Assembly: GCF_002729955.1 (NCBI RefSeq)
Contig: NZ_PBYA01000058.1
Coordinates: 1-64,000 of the forward strand
Direction: 5' to 3'
Length of the DNA: 64,000 nt
Origin: Salinisphaera sp.
Lineage (GTDB): Bacteria; Pseudomonadota; Gammaproteobacteria; Nevskiales; Salinisphaeraceae
The notes below the pieces were generated by a model, which saw only the letters and a list, made by a program, of their open reading frames with translations, was not told where the DNA came from and searched no databases. Position numbers and translations under genes: made by a program. This document shows, piece after piece, positions 29,043-42,470 of this stretch (its first letter is position 1; every line of letters begins with the position of its first letter).

Positions 29043-29504
29043 GTGTTCAAGGGGTCGCATCCGGTCACTATCGATGCCAAGGGTCGCATTGCGATCCCGG
29101 CGTCGTATCGCCAGTCGTTGGTTGACGACTGTGCGGGCCGGCTTGTCGTCACCCAGCACTGGGACGGCTGCCTGCTGATCTACCCGTTGTCGGAATTTCA
29201 GGCGTTCGAGAAGAAGCTGCTGGCCAAGGGTGGACTCGATCCGAAGGTGAGAAACATCCAGCGTTTTCTTATTGGCAATGCCCGCGACGTCGAGATGGAC
29301 AAGCAGGGGCGGCTGTTGTTGCCGGCCAACCTGCGTGGCTATGCGCATCTGGAATCCAAGGCGGTGTTGTCGGGTATGGGCAATCTCTTCGAGCTGTGGG
29401 ACGAAGCGACCTACCACGCGCGCTCGGCCGATATCGCTGCCCAGTTGTCGGAAGACGCGGCCAACGGCGAGCTGCCCGACGTGCTCATGGATCTGAGCCT
29501 GTGA
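29043..29504 (+). CDS. mraZ: Transcriptional regulator MraZ
   Basis: A 153-residue protein with two SpoVT/AbrB-type domains, each with the DxxGR signature (VTIDAKGRIAIPASYR and VEMDKQGRLLLPANLR). It forms ring oligomers that bind repeats in its own promoter region and repress the dcw cluster. The start codon is GTG at 29043, giving MFKGSHPVTID as in relatives. It is the first gene of the cluster, 52 bp before rsmH. Confidence 0.95.
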   Translation: MFKGSHPVTIDAKGRIAIPASYRQSLVDDCAGRLVVTQHWDGCLLIYPLSEFQAFEKKLLAKGGLDPKVRNIQRFLIGNARDVEMDKQGRLLLPANLRGYAHLESKAVLSGMGNLFELWDEATYHARSADIAAQLSEDAANGELPDVLMDLSL

Positions 29505-29556
29505 CCCCTTTCATCCACCGCTGCATTTAATCGAAGTCATGAGGACCGCTGCTCAC

Positions 29557-30507
29557 ATGCCGCAGGCCGAACATCAACCGGTGTTGCTCGACGCCGCCCT
29601 GGCAGGGCTTGGCGTGCGTGCCGACGGCGTGTACGTGGATGCCACCTTTGGTCGTGGCGGCCACAGCCGGGGCGTGCTGGCGCAGCTGGGCGAACAGGGC
29701 CGGCTGATTGCCTTCGATCAGGATCCCGACGCCGAGGCGCATGCACAGCCGCTGGTCGACAGCGATGCCCGGTTCAGCTTCGTGCGCAGCTCCTTTGCCG
29801 AGCTGGGCGAGCGTATCGCCGCACTTGGCCTGACCGGTCGCGTTGACGGCGTACTGTTCGATCTGGGTGTGTCGTCACCCCAGTTCGATGTGGCCGAACG
29901 CGGTTTTTCGTTTCGTCATGCCGGCCCGCTGGACATGCGCATGAACCCCGATGCCGGGCAGCCGCTGTCGACGTGGTTGCATGCCGCGAGTCACGGCGAG
30001 ATCGCGTCCGTGATCAAGCGCTACGGCGAAGAGCCGATGGCCGGGCGTATCGCCGGGGCGATCGTCGATGCCCGTGAGGCCGGGCCGATCCAGGACACCG
30101 GGCGTCTTGCCGCGATCGTGGCGGCTGCGATTCCCGCGCGGGTCGCCGCCGGCAAGCGCATTCACCCGGCGACGCGTACCTTTCAGGCCTTTCGTATGTA
30201 CATCAACGACGAGATCGGCGCGCTCGAGCGCGGTCTCGAGTCCGCCTTCGACGTGCTCGCGCCGGGCGGGCGGCTTGTGGTCATCAGTTTTCATTCGCTC
30301 GAGGATCGTCGGGTCAAGCGCTTCATTCGCGCCCAGGCCCGCCCGGCGCCGCCGCCGGTGCCCATGGTGCCCGCCGCCGAGCCGGCCTTGAGCGAAATCG
30401 GCAAGCCCGTACGCGCGGATGCCGCCGAGCTTGCCGCCAATGCCCGTGCACGCAGCGCTATCCTGCGGGTAGCCGAACGTACCGCGGCACCGAAGGTGAC
30501 GGCATGA
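29557..30507 (+). CDS. rsmH: 16S rRNA (cytosine(1402)-N4)-methyltransferase RsmH
   Basis: A 316-residue SAM-dependent methyltransferase (MraW) that N4-methylates C1402, the same base that RsmI modifies at the ribose. Motifs are VDATFGRGGHSRGVL, FDLGVSSPQFD, RTFQAFRMYIN and VISFHSLEDRRVKRF. ATG 29557 aligns with relatives and has GAGGA 11 bp upstream; ATG 29539 would add six residues. It is coupled to ftsL by 4 bp. Confidence 0.95.
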   Translation: MPQAEHQPVLLDAALAGLGVRADGVYVDATFGRGGHSRGVLAQLGEQGRLIAFDQDPDAEAHAQPLVDSDARFSFVRSSFAELGERIAALGLTGRVDGVLFDLGVSSPQFDVAERGFSFRHAGPLDMRMNPDAGQPLSTWLHAASHGEIASVIKRYGEEPMAGRIAGAIVDAREAGPIQDTGRLAAIVAAAIPARVAAGKRIHPATRTFQAFRMYINDEIGALERGLESAFDVLAPGGRLVVISFHSLEDRRVKRFIRAQARPAPPPVPMVPAAEPALSEIGKPVRADAAELAANARARSAILRVAERTAAPKVTA

Positions 30508-30773
30508 GTCGGCCGCTTCTGACCATCATCGGCCTGTCGCTGACCATTCTGGTGAGCGCGGTCGCGGTCGTTCAGGCCAAGCACAAGACGCGCGAAATGG
30601 CGCATCAGCTGCAGGTCGAACGCGTCGAGCGCGACAAGCTGTCGACCGAATGGGCCCAGCTTCAGCTCGAGGAGAGCGCCTGGGCGAACCCCGATCGGGT
30701 GGCCCAGGTGGCCCGTCGTGAGCTCGGTATGGTGCAGCCGCGGCAATATGTCGTGCTGGAGTCGCGGCGATGA
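30504..30773 (+). CDS. ftsL: Cell division protein FtsL
   Basis: An 89-residue bitopic protein. A short cytoplasmic tail and one membrane segment (about residues 5-24) precede a coiled coil (HQLQVERVERDKLSTEWAQL). FtsL forms the FtsQLB complex that activates FtsWI at the septum. It is placed between rsmH and ftsI and overlaps both by 4 bp. Sequence is weakly conserved, so position carries much of the evidence. Confidence 0.9.
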   Translation: MSRPLLTIIGLSLTILVSAVAVVQAKHKTREMAHQLQVERVERDKLSTEWAQLQLEESAWANPDRVAQVARRELGMVQPRQYVVLESRR

Positions 30774-32526
30774 GCCGGCACGACCATCGTCGCAGCGGTC
30801 CGCGCTCCAAGCGTAACCAGACGCCGCCGCCGCCGGGCTGGCGCGGCTGGTTCGTGCTGACGCTGTTCGTGGCCTTTGCCGTGGTCCTGGCAGGCCGGGC
30901 GTTTGATCTGCAGGTGCTCGATCAGGCCTTTCTGACCAAGGAAGGCGACAAGCGTCATCTTCGCAGTGTGTCCGTGCCGGCCGGTCGTGGCGTGATCAAG
31001 GATCGCAACGGGGAACCGTTGGCGCTGTCGGCGCCCACCGAATCCGTTTGGGCAGTGCCCGGCGCGGTGCTGGAGGCGCCCGAGAAGATCGCGCCGCTCG
31101 CACGCGAGCTGAACATGCCGGTTTCCGAGCTGCGCAGTCGCCTGGAAAGCTACAAGGGGCGTCAGTTTCTGTATCTGCGTCGCCAGCTGGCGCCGACCGA
31201 CGCACGCGCGGTAATGGCGGTCGACGCGCCGGGCGTGTTCTTGCAGCGCGAGTACAAGCGCTACTACCCGGCCGGCGAAGCCGCCGCCCAGATCGTTGGC
31301 ATGACCAATATCGACGGTCGTGGCCAGGAAGGCCTCGAGCTCAACCGTGACGATTATCTGCACGGCGAGCCGGGCAGTCGGCGCGTGGTCAAGGATCGGG
31401 TCGGTCGCGTGGTCGAGGATCTGGCCGAATTCCAGCCGCCGCAGGCGGGCCACGACCTGCGCCTGACCATCGATTCGCGCATGCAGTACATGGCCTACCG
31501 TCATATCAAGGCGGCGGTGGTCAAAAACGATGCCAAGGGCGGCATGGTGGTCATGCTCGACCCCACCACGGGCGAGCTGCGGGCGGTGGCCTCCTATCCA
31601 AGCTTCAACCCCAACGATCGCGATTCCATCGATCCCTCCGGCGTGCGCGCACGGGCGGCCACCGACGTCATGGAGCCGGGTTCGACGGTCAAGCCGTTGC
31701 TGCTGGCCAAGGCGCTGGACAGCGGCCTGTTCGACACCGACGACGTCATCCATACCAAGGGCTGGTTCATGGTTGGCCGGCTGACGGTGAAGGATTTCCG
31801 CAATTACGGCGACGTCGATTTCGCCAAGATCCTGCAGAAGTCCAGCAACGTCGGCGCTGCCCATGTGGGGCTGAAAATGGGGGCCGAGGGCGTGTGGCGC
31901 GCCTATAACGATTTCGGTTTCGGCGATATCACCGGCAGCGGTTTTCCCGGTGAGCGTTTCGGCGTGCTCAAGGATTTCTACGAGTGGAACAACGTCGAAA
32001 CGGCCACGGCGTCTTATGGCTATGGCCTGGCCGTGACCGCGTTTCAGCTCATTCGTGCCTATGGCGCGATCGCCGATGACGGCATGTTGCGCAGCCTACG
32101 CCTGATCGAAGGCGAGGGCGCCGATATGCATGTCCCGCCCAGGCGCGTGCTCAAGGCAAAAACCGCGCGCACCATGCGCCATCTTCTGGAAGGCGTGATC
32201 AGCCCGGCCGGTACGGCCACGAAGGCGGCGATTCCCGGTTATCGCGTGGCCGGCAAGACCGGTACCGCCCGCAAGGCCGGTAGCGGCGGCTACAACGCCG
32301 ACCGTCACCAGGCGCTGTTCGTGGGCATGGCACCGGCGGAAAAGCCGGCGCTGGTGACGCTGGTCATGCTCGACGAGCCGAAAAAGGATGCCTATTACGG
32401 CGGTGCCGTCGCCGCGCCCGTGTTTGCCGCGGTCATGCGGGATGCATTGCGCCTGCTCCGGGTGCCACCGGACGACCCGAGTGTGTTGACCGCATCGGCC
32501 GACACGCGATCCAACGGAGCTGGCAC

Positions 32527-32530
<4 letters not shown>
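30770..32530 (+). CDS. ftsI: Peptidoglycan transpeptidase FtsI (PBP3)
   Basis: A 586-residue septal class B penicillin-binding protein. After a membrane anchor (about residues 26-43) comes the pedestal domain, then the transpeptidase with the active-site motif STVK at 305-308, SSN at 358-360 and KTGT at 496-499. All three penicillin-binding motifs are intact. It works with FtsW at the division site. It overlaps ftsL and murE by 4 bp each. Confidence 0.96.
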
Positions 32531-34013
<1,483 letters not shown>

Positions 34014-34017
<4 letters not shown>

Positions 34018-35396
34018 AAGGTCGTCTGTCGGAACTGGCACAGACTTTGAACGCAAGCCTGCACGGCCGCGATGGCGAGTATGCGGGTGCGAGCATCGAT
34101 ACGCGTCGGCTCGAGCGCAATGCGCTGTTCTTCGCGCTGCCGGGCGAACGCGTCGACGGGCACGATTTCGTCGCCCGGGCGGCGAGCCTGGGCGCGGCCG
34201 CAGCGGTCGTCGCCCGCGTCGTGGATTCGCCGTTACCCCAGCTGGTGGTGGCCGACGTGGAGCAGGCTCTGCAGCAGGCGGGGGCGGCGTCGCGGCGCGC
34301 TTTCGACGGCACCGTGATCGGCGTGACCGGCAGCAATGGCAAGACCACGGTCAAGCAGATGCTGGCCGCGATTCTGGCCGAAGCCGGTTCCGTGCTCGCC
34401 ACCGAAGGCAACCTCAACAACCACCTGGGCGTGCCGATTACGCTCATGCGCCTGGACGACAGCGTCAATCGCGCGGTCATCGAAATGGGCGCCTCCCATG
34501 CCGGCGAGATCGCCATGCTGGCCGAACTGGTACGTCCGAAGGTGGGCATGGTCACGAATGCCGGCATGGCCCATATCGAGGGTTTCGGCAGTCGGGAGGG
34601 CGTGGCCCGGGCCAAGGGCGAAATGTTCGCGGGGCTCGACGCCGATGGTATCGCCGTGATCAACGGCGACGACGATTTTGCGCCGCTCTGGCACGAACTG
34701 GCGGGCGATCGCCAGCGGCTGGTGTTCGCCCGCCATGCACGGGCCGAAGCGGATGTGTTCGCCAGCGATATCGAGCTGGGCGCCGACCATAGCCGCTTCA
34801 CCCTGCATACCCCGACGGGCGCGGCCGATATCGTGCTGCCGCTGGCGGGTGCGCACAACATCAGCAATGCGCTGGCAGCCGCCGCCGCGGCCAGCGCCAT
34901 CGAACTCGACGCCGATCTCATCGCGCGTGCGCTCGGGGCGATGAAAGGCGTGGGCGGCCGCCTCGCGATCATCGCCGGCCGCCATGGTGCGCGCCTGATC
35001 GACGACAGTTACAACGCCAACCCCAACTCGCTCGCCGCCGCCCTGGGCTGGCTGGCCCAGCAGCGTGGTGCGCGCTGGGCCGCGCTCGGCGATATGGCCG
35101 AGCTCGGCGACCAGGCTGAACAGGCACACCGCGATGCCGGGCGCGCGGCCCGCGAATCCGGCATCGAACGGCTATGGGTTACCGGCGAACTCAGCCGGCT
35201 CACCGCCGAAGCCTTTGGCCCGGGCGCGCAATGGTTCGCCAACCACGGCGAGCTGATCGCGGCACTCGAAACCGCGCTGTCGGTACGCCAGAGCGAAACG
35301 ACCCTGCTCATCAAGGGCTCGCGCAGCGCACGCATGGATCGCGTGGCCGACGCGCTTGCCCTGCAGGCCAATGCCAAGGCGGGGGTGTCATGCTGA
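34014..35396 (+). CDS. murF: UDP-MurNAc-tripeptide-D-Ala-D-Ala ligase MurF
   Basis: A 460-residue Mur ligase that adds D-Ala-D-Ala to the UDP-MurNAc-tripeptide. The ATP loop GSNGKTT is at residues 106-112, followed by the central-domain motif [12 protein letters not shown] and the C-terminal [10 protein letters not shown]. It overlaps murE by 4 bp and mraY by 7 bp. Confidence 0.96.
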
Positions 35397-36472
35397 CCTT
35401 TCTTGCCGAATGGCTCGAGCCGTTGCACAGCGGTTTTAGGGTATTTCAGTTCATCACGTTGCGCGCGATTCTCGGCGTGCTGACGGCGATGGTGTTTTCG
35501 TTCGTCTTCGGCCCGATGATGATCCGCAAGCTGACGTTCCACCAGATCGGCCAGCACGTGCGCGACGACGGTCCGCAGAGTCATCTGGTCAAGGCCGGCA
35601 CGCCCACCATGGGCGGCACGCTCATCATTGCCGCCGTGCTGGTGGCGACCTTGCTCTGGGGCGATCTGAGCAACCGCTGGGTATGGCTGGTGATGCTGGT
35701 CACGGCTGCATTCGGGGTCATCGGTTTTCTCGACGATTACCGCAAGCTCAAGTTCGGCAACAGCAAGGGGCTCTCGGCCAAGGCCAAATACAGCGCCCAG
35801 ACGCTCGTGGGCCTTGCCGCCGGGCTGTGGCTGTATCTGGGCGCGACCAGTTCCGCCGAAACCAGCGTGCTCATTCCCATGCTCAAGGACGTGTCGGTGC
35901 CGCTGGGCGCCGGTTATATCCTGTGGAGCTATCTGGTGATCGTGGGTTCGAGCAACGCGGTAAATCTCACCGACGGCCTCGATGGGCTGGCGATCATGCC
36001 CTGCGTACTGGTGGCCTCGGCGCTGGCGGTATTCGCCTATGTCGCCGGCAACGTGCAGTTCGCCGACTATCTGGGCTTTGCCTATATCGAAGGCGTGGGC
36101 GAGCTGTCGATCTTCTGTACCGCCATCGGCGGCGCGGGGCTGGGTTTTCTGTGGTTCAACGCCTATCCGGCCCAGGTCTTCATGGGCGACGTCGGCGCGC
36201 TTGCCCTGGGTGCCGCGCTTGGCGTGGTCGCCGTGGCCGTGCGCCAGGAGCTGGTGCTGGTGGTCATGGGCGGCATCTTCGTGGCCGAAACGGTGTCGGT
36301 GATCCTGCAGGTGGCGACCTTCAAGCTTACCGGCAAGCGCATGTTCCGCATGGCGCCGCTGCACCACCATTTTGAACTCAAGGGCTGGCCCGAGCCCAAG
36401 ATCATCGTGCGCTTCTGGATCGTCACGCTGGTGCTGGTCCTGATTGGTTTGTCCACGTTGAAGATCCGATGA
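35390..36472 (+). CDS. mraY: Phospho-MurNAc-pentapeptide transferase MraY
   Basis: A 360-residue membrane enzyme that makes lipid I on undecaprenyl phosphate, the same length as E. coli MraY. Ten membrane segments are expected. Catalytic motifs include TPTMGG, the aspartate pair in [18 protein letters not shown] and the C-terminal [18 protein letters not shown] 35390 was chosen; the longer open frame upstream lies inside murF. Confidence 0.97.
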   Translation: MLTFLAEWLEPLHSGFRVFQFITLRAILGVLTAMVFSFVFGPMMIRKLTFHQIGQHVRDDGPQSHLVKAGTPTMGGTLIIAAVLVATLLWGDLSNRWVWLVMLVTAAFGVIGFLDDYRKLKFGNSKGLSAKAKYSAQTLVGLAAGLWLYLGATSSAETSVLIPMLKDVSVPLGAGYILWSYLVIVGSSNAVNLTDGLDGLAIMPCVLVASALAVFAYVAGNVQFADYLGFAYIEGVGELSIFCTAIGGAGLGFLWFNAYPAQVFMGDVGALALGAALGVVAVAVRQELVLVVMGGIFVAETVSVILQVATFKLTGKRMFRMAPLHHHFELKGWPEPKIIVRFWIVTLVLVLIGLSTLKIR

Positions 36473-37809
36473 GCGGCCTGCGCGAACAACTCGCCAATGC
36501 CGCCGTGCTGGTGGTTGGCTGCGGCCTGTCCGGCGTTTCCGCAGCGCGTTTTGCGAGTGCCTGCGGCGCGCGCGTGCGGGTGGTCGATACCCGCGAAGAG
36601 CCGCCGGGTGCCGCGGCCCTGGCCGAGGCCTGCCCGCAGGCTAGCCTCGTGGTGGGCGAATTCAACCCGCTGCTGCTCGAAGGCATGAGCCATATCGTGG
36701 TCTCGCCGGGCGTGGATCTGCGCGAGCCGCTGATCCAGGCCGCTCGTGATCGTGGCATGGATGTGGTCGGCGACATCGAATGGTTTGCCCAGGTCGTCGA
36801 TGCGCCGGTGGTCGCGATCACCGGTTCCAACGGCAAGTCCACTGTCACCGCCTGGATGGGCGAGATCGCGAAGACGGCCGGCAAGCGGTATGCCATTGGC
36901 GGCAATTTCGGCACGCCGGCGCTGGATCTGCTGGCCGACGATATCGAACTCTATGTGCTGGAACTGTCGAGTTTCCAGCTCGAGCTGACGCACCGACTGC
37001 CGGCGCAGGCCGCGACGGTACTCAATATCAGCGCCGATCATATTGATCGCCATGGCGATATCGAGCACTACGCCGCGCTCAAGGCGCGCATTTTCACGGC
37101 CGCCGAAGTGGCGGTGATCAACGGCGACGATGCCCGGGTGGCGGCCATGGCCACCGGCACGGCCGAAGTGATGCAGTTCGGCGAAGCCGAAAACGCCGAC
37201 TATCGACTGGTCGAGGCCGACGGCAGGCGTCATCTGGCGCGCGGCGAACAGCCGTGGCTGGCCTGCGACGAGCTGCGTCTGGCGGGTCGTCACAACCAGC
37301 TCAATGCGCTGGCGGTATGGGCGCTGGCCGAAGCCGCCGGTATGGATGAAAAGGCCATCCGTCGCGGTCTTGCACAGTTCGCGGGCCTGCCACACCGCTG
37401 CGAAACCGTGGCCGAAATCGATGGCGTGCGCTGGATCAACGACTCCAAGGGCACGAACCTGGGCGCGATGATGGCATCGCTTTCCGGCATGGATACGCCG
37501 GTGCTGCTGCTGGCCGGCGGTCAGGCCAAGGGCGCCGACTTTACCGCCCTCGGTCCGCTCGCCGCGCAGAAAGCACGGGTCGTGATCGTGTTCGGGCAGG
37601 ACGCCGAACTGATCGCCGCGGCAGTCGAGGATCATGTCGCGGTCGAACGCGTCATGACGCTGCGCGATGCGGTACAGCAGGCTTCGACACGGGCCGAACG
37701 CGGCGATACGGTGCTGCTGTCGCCGGGCTGCGCGAGCTTCGATCAGTTCGACAACTACGTGCATCGCGGCGAGAGCTTCGTGGCCGCCGTACAGGAGCTG
37801 GCGGCATGA
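36469..37809 (+). CDS. murD: UDP-MurNAc-L-Ala D-glutamate ligase MurD
   Basis: A 446-residue Mur ligase that adds D-Glu to UDP-MurNAc-L-Ala. The N-terminal Rossmann-like domain ([16 protein letters not shown]) binds the UDP substrate, the ATP loop is GSNGKST at 119-125, and the C-terminal stretch [14 protein letters not shown] is typical. It overlaps both neighbours by 4 bp. Confidence 0.96.
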   Translation: MSGLREQLANAAVLVVGCGLSGVSAARFASACGARVRVVDTREEPPGAAALAEACPQASLVVGEFNPLLLEGMSHIVVSPGVDLREPLIQAARDRGMDVVGDIEWFAQVVDAPVVAITGSNGKSTVTAWMGEIAKTAGKRYAIGGNFGTPALDLLADDIELYVLELSSFQLELTHRLPAQAATVLNISADHIDRHGDIEHYAALKARIFTAAEVAVINGDDARVAAMATGTAEVMQFGEAENADYRLVEADGRRHLARGEQPWLACDELRLAGRHNQLNALAVWALAEAAGMDEKAIRRGLAQFAGLPHRCETVAEIDGVRWINDSKGTNLGAMMASLSGMDTPVLLLAGGQAKGADFTALGPLAAQKARVVIVFGQDAELIAAAVEDHVAVERVMTLRDAVQQASTRAERGDTVLLSPGCASFDQFDNYVHRGESFVAAVQELAA

Positions 37810-38957
37810 TTCGCGCACTGCAGAGCATTCAACTGCCGCGGGTACAGCCCGATGTCGCGCTCATGGTCGCGTTGGCGCTGATCGGCGGCATCGGTCTGGT
37901 AATGGTGGGTTCGGCATCGGTCGCGGTTGCCGATCGGCTGACCGACGATCCCATGTATTTCTTCTATCGTCAGGCGGTTTTCGCTCTGGTGGGGCTGGTG
38001 GCCGGCTTTGTCGTGCTGCATGTGCCCATGCGCGTGTGGCAGGCGAATACCTTCACCCTGCTGGGCATCGGTCTGCTGTTACTGGTGATCGTGCTCATTC
38101 CGGGTATCGGCCATGCCGTCAACGGCGCCCGTCGCTGGATCGATCTGGGGCCGTTTTCCATGCAGGCTTCGGAGCCGGCCCGCTTCTGTCTCATTCTTTA
38201 TGTCGCCGGCTATGCTGCGCGCCGCCAGAACGAGCTCGCCACCAGCTGGGGCGGGCTGTTCCGGCCGATGTTCTTCATGGCGCTGGCGAGCTTTCTGCTA
38301 CTGATCGAGCCGGACTTCGGCGCGGCGGCGGTGATGGTGGCCGTGGCGGCCATGATTCTGTTCCTGGCCGGGGCGCGGCTGACCTATTTGCTCGTGCTCG
38401 GCACGCTTGCTGGTGCCGCCGTAGTCGGCCTGGTGCTGTCCTCGCCGTATCGCCTCGCGCGTCTGCTGAGCTTTTCCGACCCGTGGGCGCATCCCTATGC
38501 CAGCGGTTTCCAGCTCACCCAGTCGCTGATCGCCATCGGCCGCGGCGAAATCGCCGGCGTGGGCCTGGGCAATTCGGTTCAGAAACTGTTGTATCTGCCG
38601 GAAACCCATACCGACTTCCTGTTCGCCGTCTATGCCGAGGAATTCGGCCTGATCGGCACGGTGCTGCTGATCGGCCTGTTCGCGACCGTGGTCTGGCGGG
38701 GCTTCGTCATCGCACGCCGTGCGGTGCTCGCCGACCAGCTGTTTGCCGGCTTCGTGGCCTACGGCATGTCCAGCTGGCTGGTATTGCAGGCGTTTCTCAA
38801 TATCGCGGTGAACATGGGCCTGCTGCCGACCAAGGGGCTGACCCTGCCGTTGATGAGCTATGGCGGCTCCAGCCTGGTGATGATGTGCGTGCTCTGTGCG
38901 CTGCTGCTGCGCGTGGATATCGAAACCCGCATGCCCGAAAAGGCAGGTGCGCGATGA
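37806..38957 (+). CDS. ftsW: Septal peptidoglycan glycosyltransferase FtsW
   Basis: A 383-residue SEDS-family glycosyltransferase with about ten membrane segments, partner of FtsI. Conserved signatures are NGARRWIDLGPFSMQASE, PYRLARLLSFSDPW, ETHTDFLFAVYAEEFG and NIAVNMGLLPTKGLTLPLMSY. It overlaps murD and murG by 4 bp each. Confidence 0.96.
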   Translation: MIRALQSIQLPRVQPDVALMVALALIGGIGLVMVGSASVAVADRLTDDPMYFFYRQAVFALVGLVAGFVVLHVPMRVWQANTFTLLGIGLLLLVIVLIPGIGHAVNGARRWIDLGPFSMQASEPARFCLILYVAGYAARRQNELATSWGGLFRPMFFMALASFLLLIEPDFGAAAVMVAVAAMILFLAGARLTYLLVLGTLAGAAVVGLVLSSPYRLARLLSFSDPWAHPYASGFQLTQSLIAIGRGEIAGVGLGNSVQKLLYLPETHTDFLFAVYAEEFGLIGTVLLIGLFATVVWRGFVIARRAVLADQLFAGFVAYGMSSWLVLQAFLNIAVNMGLLPTKGLTLPLMSYGGSSLVMMCVLCALLLRVDIETRMPEKAGAR

Positions 38958-40057
38958 GTGCGCCAGTGGGCAAGACCGCAAACGCGCCGCACGTGCTGAT
39001 CATGGCCGGCGGAACGGGCGGGCACGTCTTCCCTGCGCTGGCGGTGGCCAAGGCGCTGCTGGCGCGCGGCGTGCAGGTGAGCTGGCTGGGCACGGCGGCC
39101 GGTATCGAGGCGCGGCTGGTGCCGGCCAACGACCTGCCGCTGCATACCATCGATGTCGCCGGCCTGCGCGGCAAGGGCATGCTCTCGTGGCTGGCCGCGC
39201 CGCTGCGGCTGGCGCGTGCCTGTCTGCAGGCGCTGGGCGTGGTGCGTCGGGTGGCGCCGCAGCTGGTGGTCGGCATGGGCGGTTTCGCCGCCGGGCCGGG
39301 CGGGCTGGCCGCGCGTCTGACCGGGCGGCCGCTGCTCATTCACGAACAGAACGCTGCCGCGGGGCTGACCAACCGCCTGCTGGCGCGCATGGCCAATACG
39401 GTACTGCAGGCATTTCCGAACACCTTTGCCGGCAACAGGGCCCGCAGCGTCGGCAACCCGGTGCGCGCCGAAATTCTGGATCTGCCAGTGCCGGCAGAGC
39501 GCTTCGCGGATCGCGATGGCCCGGTGCGCCTGCTCGTGCTCGGCGGCAGCGGCGGCGCGCTGGCCATCAACGAACGCGTGCCGGCAGCGCTGGCTCGTAT
39601 CGATACGAACAGGCGTCCGCTGGTTCGTCATCAGGCCGGACGCACGCTCGAACAGGCGCAGGCGGCTTATGCGAAGGCCGGTGTGGAGGCCGATGTGAGC
39701 GCCTTCATCGATGACATGGCCGCAGCCTATGCCTGGGCTGACGTGGTGATCTGTCGCAGCGGTGCTCTCACCGTGGCCGAACTGGCGGCCGCCGGCGTGG
39801 CCGCGCTGCTCGTGCCCTATCCGTTTGCGGTGGACGATCACCAGCGCGCCAATGGCCAGTACCTGGTGGATGCGGGTGCTGCGACGCTGATCGATCAGTC
39901 CGAATTGAGCGTTGAGCGCCTCGCCGAAGAGATCGAGCGCCTGTGCGCCGATCGCAACGCCCTGCGCGAACGCGCCGAGGCGGCTCGCCGCGTGGCCTGG
40001 CCGCATTCGACCGACGATATCGTCGCCGCCTGCTTCGACACCATGGAGGCTGCATGA
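38954..40057 (+). CDS. murG: Lipid II synthase MurG
   Basis: A 367-residue GT-B glycosyltransferase that transfers GlcNAc to lipid I at the inner face of the membrane. The N-terminal loop [14 protein letters not shown] and the C-terminal donor-site region [25 protein letters not shown] are intact. The frame is open far upstream through ftsW, but ATG 38954 overlaps the ftsW stop and fits the family length. Confidence 0.96.
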   Translation: MSAPVGKTANAPHVLIMAGGTGGHVFPALAVAKALLARGVQVSWLGTAAGIEARLVPANDLPLHTIDVAGLRGKGMLSWLAAPLRLARACLQALGVVRRVAPQLVVGMGGFAAGPGGLAARLTGRPLLIHEQNAAAGLTNRLLARMANTVLQAFPNTFAGNRARSVGNPVRAEILDLPVPAERFADRDGPVRLLVLGGSGGALAINERVPAALARIDTNRRPLVRHQAGRTLEQAQAAYAKAGVEADVSAFIDDMAAAYAWADVVICRSGALTVAELAAAGVAALLVPYPFAVDDHQRANGQYLVDAGAATLIDQSELSVERLAEEIERLCADRNALRERAEAARRVAWPHSTDDIVAACFDTMEAA

Positions 40058-41508
40058 TCGCGCCCCAGGGACGTCACCCCAATGGCGATTTTCAGCCGCT
40101 GGCCGAACGGCCGATGCGGCGCGTACGCACCGTACACATGGTGGGCATCGGCGGCGTCGGCATGGCCGGTATTGCCAGCGTGCTGCTCAACCTCGGCTAT
40201 GCCGTGACCGGCAGCGATATCAAGGACGGCGTCACCACGCAGGCGCTGGCCGCTCAGGGCGCGAAGATATTCATTGGCCATGCGGCGGAGAACGTCGAAA
40301 GTGCGGATGTCGTGGTCGTATCCACCGCGGTGTCCGAGGACAACCCCGAGGTCGCGACCGCACATGAGCGTCTCGTGCCGGTGGTTCGCCGTGCCGAAAT
40401 GCTGGCCGAACTCATGCGTTTTCGCTACGGCATCGCCGTGGCGGGTACTCATGGCAAGACCACCACCACGAGTCTGGTTGCCGCGCTGCTGGCCGGCGGC
40501 GGGCTGGACCCGACCTTCATCGTCGGCGGCAAGGTGCTGGGTGCGAACAGCAATGCTCGTCTGGGCGAGGGGCCCTATCTGGTCGCCGAGGCCGACGAGT
40601 CCGACGCGAGCTTCCTGTTTCTGACGCCGATGATGGCGATCGTCACCAATATCGATGCCGATCACCTGGAAACCTACGGCGGCGAGTTCTCGCGCCTGAC
40701 CGAAACCTTCGTCGAATTCCTGCACCACCTGCCGTTCTACGGCCTGGCCGTGCTCTGCGCCGACGACCCGGTGGTGCGTTCGATTCTGGCCGACGTGGGC
40801 CGGCCGATCGTGACCTACGGTATCGACCACGACGCCGACATCATGGCCGAGGATCTGGCCTTCGACGGCACGGGTACGCGCTTCACGCTGCGCCGTAGCG
40901 GCGAGCCGGGCCATGCCGTCCACCTCAATCTGCCGGGCAAGCACAACGTGCTCAATGCCCTGGCCGCCGCCGCGGTGGCGCACGAGCTGGGCGTGGACAT
41001 GGCCGCGATCGGCGAAGCGCTGTCGCAGTTCGCCGGCATCGGCCGTCGTTGCGAAGTGCATGGCGAGATCGTGCTTGCCGACCAGCGGGTGCTGCTGGTC
41101 GACGACTACGGCCATCACCCGCGCGAACTGGTGAGCATCATCAGCGCCGCGCGCAACGCCTGGCCGGATCGGCGGCTGGTGGTGGTGTTTCAGCCGCATC
41201 GTTTCTCGCGAACCCGCGATCTGTTCGACGACTTCTGCCAGGTGCTGGCGGAGCTGAACGTGCTCGTGCTCTGCGAAGTCTATGCCGCGGGCGAACATCC
41301 GATTGCCGGCGCGGACGGACGGGCGCTGGCACGCGGCGTGCGTGCGCGCGGCAAGGTCGACCCGGTATTCGTCGACGACGTGCAGCGCCTTGGTGACGTA
41401 CTCAGCGGCGTGGTGCGCGACGGCGACGTACTGCTCACTCTAGGGGCCGGCGATATCGGCGCGGTGGCCCAGCAGATGGCTCGTACTTTCAAGGAAGCAA
41501 CGACATGA
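40054..41508 (+). CDS. murC: UDP-MurNAc L-alanine ligase MurC
   Basis: A 484-residue Mur ligase adding the first stem residue, L-Ala. The N-terminal motif [15 protein letters not shown] is characteristic of MurC, and the ATP loop GTHGKTT is at residues 131-137. The C-terminal YGHHPRELV and [16 protein letters not shown] motifs are present. ATG 40054 overlaps the murG stop; E. coli MurC has 491 residues. Confidence 0.97.
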   Translation: MIAPQGRHPNGDFQPLAERPMRRVRTVHMVGIGGVGMAGIASVLLNLGYAVTGSDIKDGVTTQALAAQGAKIFIGHAAENVESADVVVVSTAVSEDNPEVATAHERLVPVVRRAEMLAELMRFRYGIAVAGTHGKTTTTSLVAALLAGGGLDPTFIVGGKVLGANSNARLGEGPYLVAEADESDASFLFLTPMMAIVTNIDADHLETYGGEFSRLTETFVEFLHHLPFYGLAVLCADDPVVRSILADVGRPIVTYGIDHDADIMAEDLAFDGTGTRFTLRRSGEPGHAVHLNLPGKHNVLNALAAAAVAHELGVDMAAIGEALSQFAGIGRRCEVHGEIVLADQRVLLVDDYGHHPRELVSIISAARNAWPDRRLVVVFQPHRFSRTRDLFDDFCQVLAELNVLVLCEVYAAGEHPIAGADGRALARGVRARGKVDPVFVDDVQRLGDVLSGVVRDGDVLLTLGAGDIGAVAQQMARTFKEATT

Positions 41509-42470
41509 ACAACCCGCGTATTACCGATGCGAGCGCGTTCGGCCGTGTTGCCGTGCTGATGGGCGGCTGGTCCGCCGAGCGAGCCGTGTCCCTGGATTCC
41601 GGCACGGCCGTGGGGGCTGCCCTGGAGCGTCGCGGCGTCGATGTCACGGTGATCGACGTCGACCAGCAGCGTGTGCTCGGCCTGGCCGAGGAAGGCTTCG
41701 ACCGCGTGTGGCTGGCATTGCATGGCCGCGGCGGGGAAGACGGCCTGGTTCAGGGCGCGCTCGAGCTGCAGGGGCTGCCGTATACGGGCAGCGGCGTGCT
41801 GGCCAGTGCGCTGTCGATGGACAAGGTGCGCACGAAAGCGCTATGGGCCGCGCAGGGGATTCCCACGCCGGCCCATCGGCTGCTGGATGCGCGCACCGAC
41901 TCGCAGGCCGTGGTCGACGCGCTCGGACTGCCGTTGATCGTCAAGCCCGTGCATGAAGGCTCGACCATCGGCATCAGCAAGGTCGAGCGCGTCGAGGATC
42001 TGGACGCCGCGCGCGCTGCGGCGGCGAAATACGACCGTGAAGTCATGGCCGAGCAGTTCGTGGCCGGGCCCGAATACACGGCCTCGATTCTGGACGGCCG
42101 CGCCTTGCCGCTGATTCATATTGAGCCGTCCAGCGGTTTCTACGACTACGAAGCGAAGTACGTCGCCGACGACACGCTTTATCACTGCCCCTGCGATCTC
42201 GAACAGGGCCGCGAGGCCGAGCTGCAGCGCCTGGCGCTGCGCGCGTTCGAAATCACCGGGGCGCGCGGCTGGGGGCGCGTCGACTTCATGCTCGACGACG
42301 CCGGCCAGCCCTGGTTTCTGGAACTCAACGCCATTCCCGGCATGACTTCGCATTCGCTGGTGCCCATGGCGGCCCGCGCGGCGGGAATGGATTTCGACGA
42401 ACTGGTGTGGCGCATTCTTGCCGCCACGCTGACCACGGCTAATCAGGAGAAAGACAATGAATTGGCGTGA
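41505..42470 (+). CDS. ddl: D-alanine-D-alanine ligase Ddl
   Basis: A 321-residue ATP-grasp enzyme making the D-Ala-D-Ala used by MurF. Motifs are [46 protein letters not shown] and the C-terminal [17 protein letters not shown]. The YTGSG loop indicates the D-Ala (vancomycin-susceptible) rather than D-lactate type. It has a strong AAGGAAG ribosome site and overlaps ftsQ by 14 bp. It corresponds to E. coli ddlB. Confidence 0.96.
   Translation: MNNPRITDASAFGRVAVLMGGWSAERAVSLDSGTAVGAALERRGVDVTVIDVDQQRVLGLAEEGFDRVWLALHGRGGEDGLVQGALELQGLPYTGSGVLASALSMDKVRTKALWAAQGIPTPAHRLLDARTDSQAVVDALGLPLIVKPVHEGSTIGISKVERVEDLDAARAAAAKYDREVMAEQFVAGPEYTASILDGRALPLIHIEPSSGFYDYEAKYVADDTLYHCPCDLEQGREAELQRLALRAFEITGARGWGRVDFMLDDAGQPWFLELNAIPGMTSHSLVPMAARAAGMDFDELVWRILAATLTTANQEKDNELA
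42441..42453 (+). promoter_or_regulatory. ftsQ ribosome-binding site (13-mer shared with ftsA)
   Basis: AATCAGGAGAAAG lies inside the end of ddl, ending 3 bp before ATG 42457. The same 13 bases recur in front of ftsA at 43171-43183, with a similar distance to the start. Confidence 0.7.

Noticed and set aside
37667-38953. Long upstream extension of the murG frame through ftsW
   Set aside because: It overlaps ftsW out of frame. The true start at 38954 has the ATGA overlap and gives the usual MurG length.
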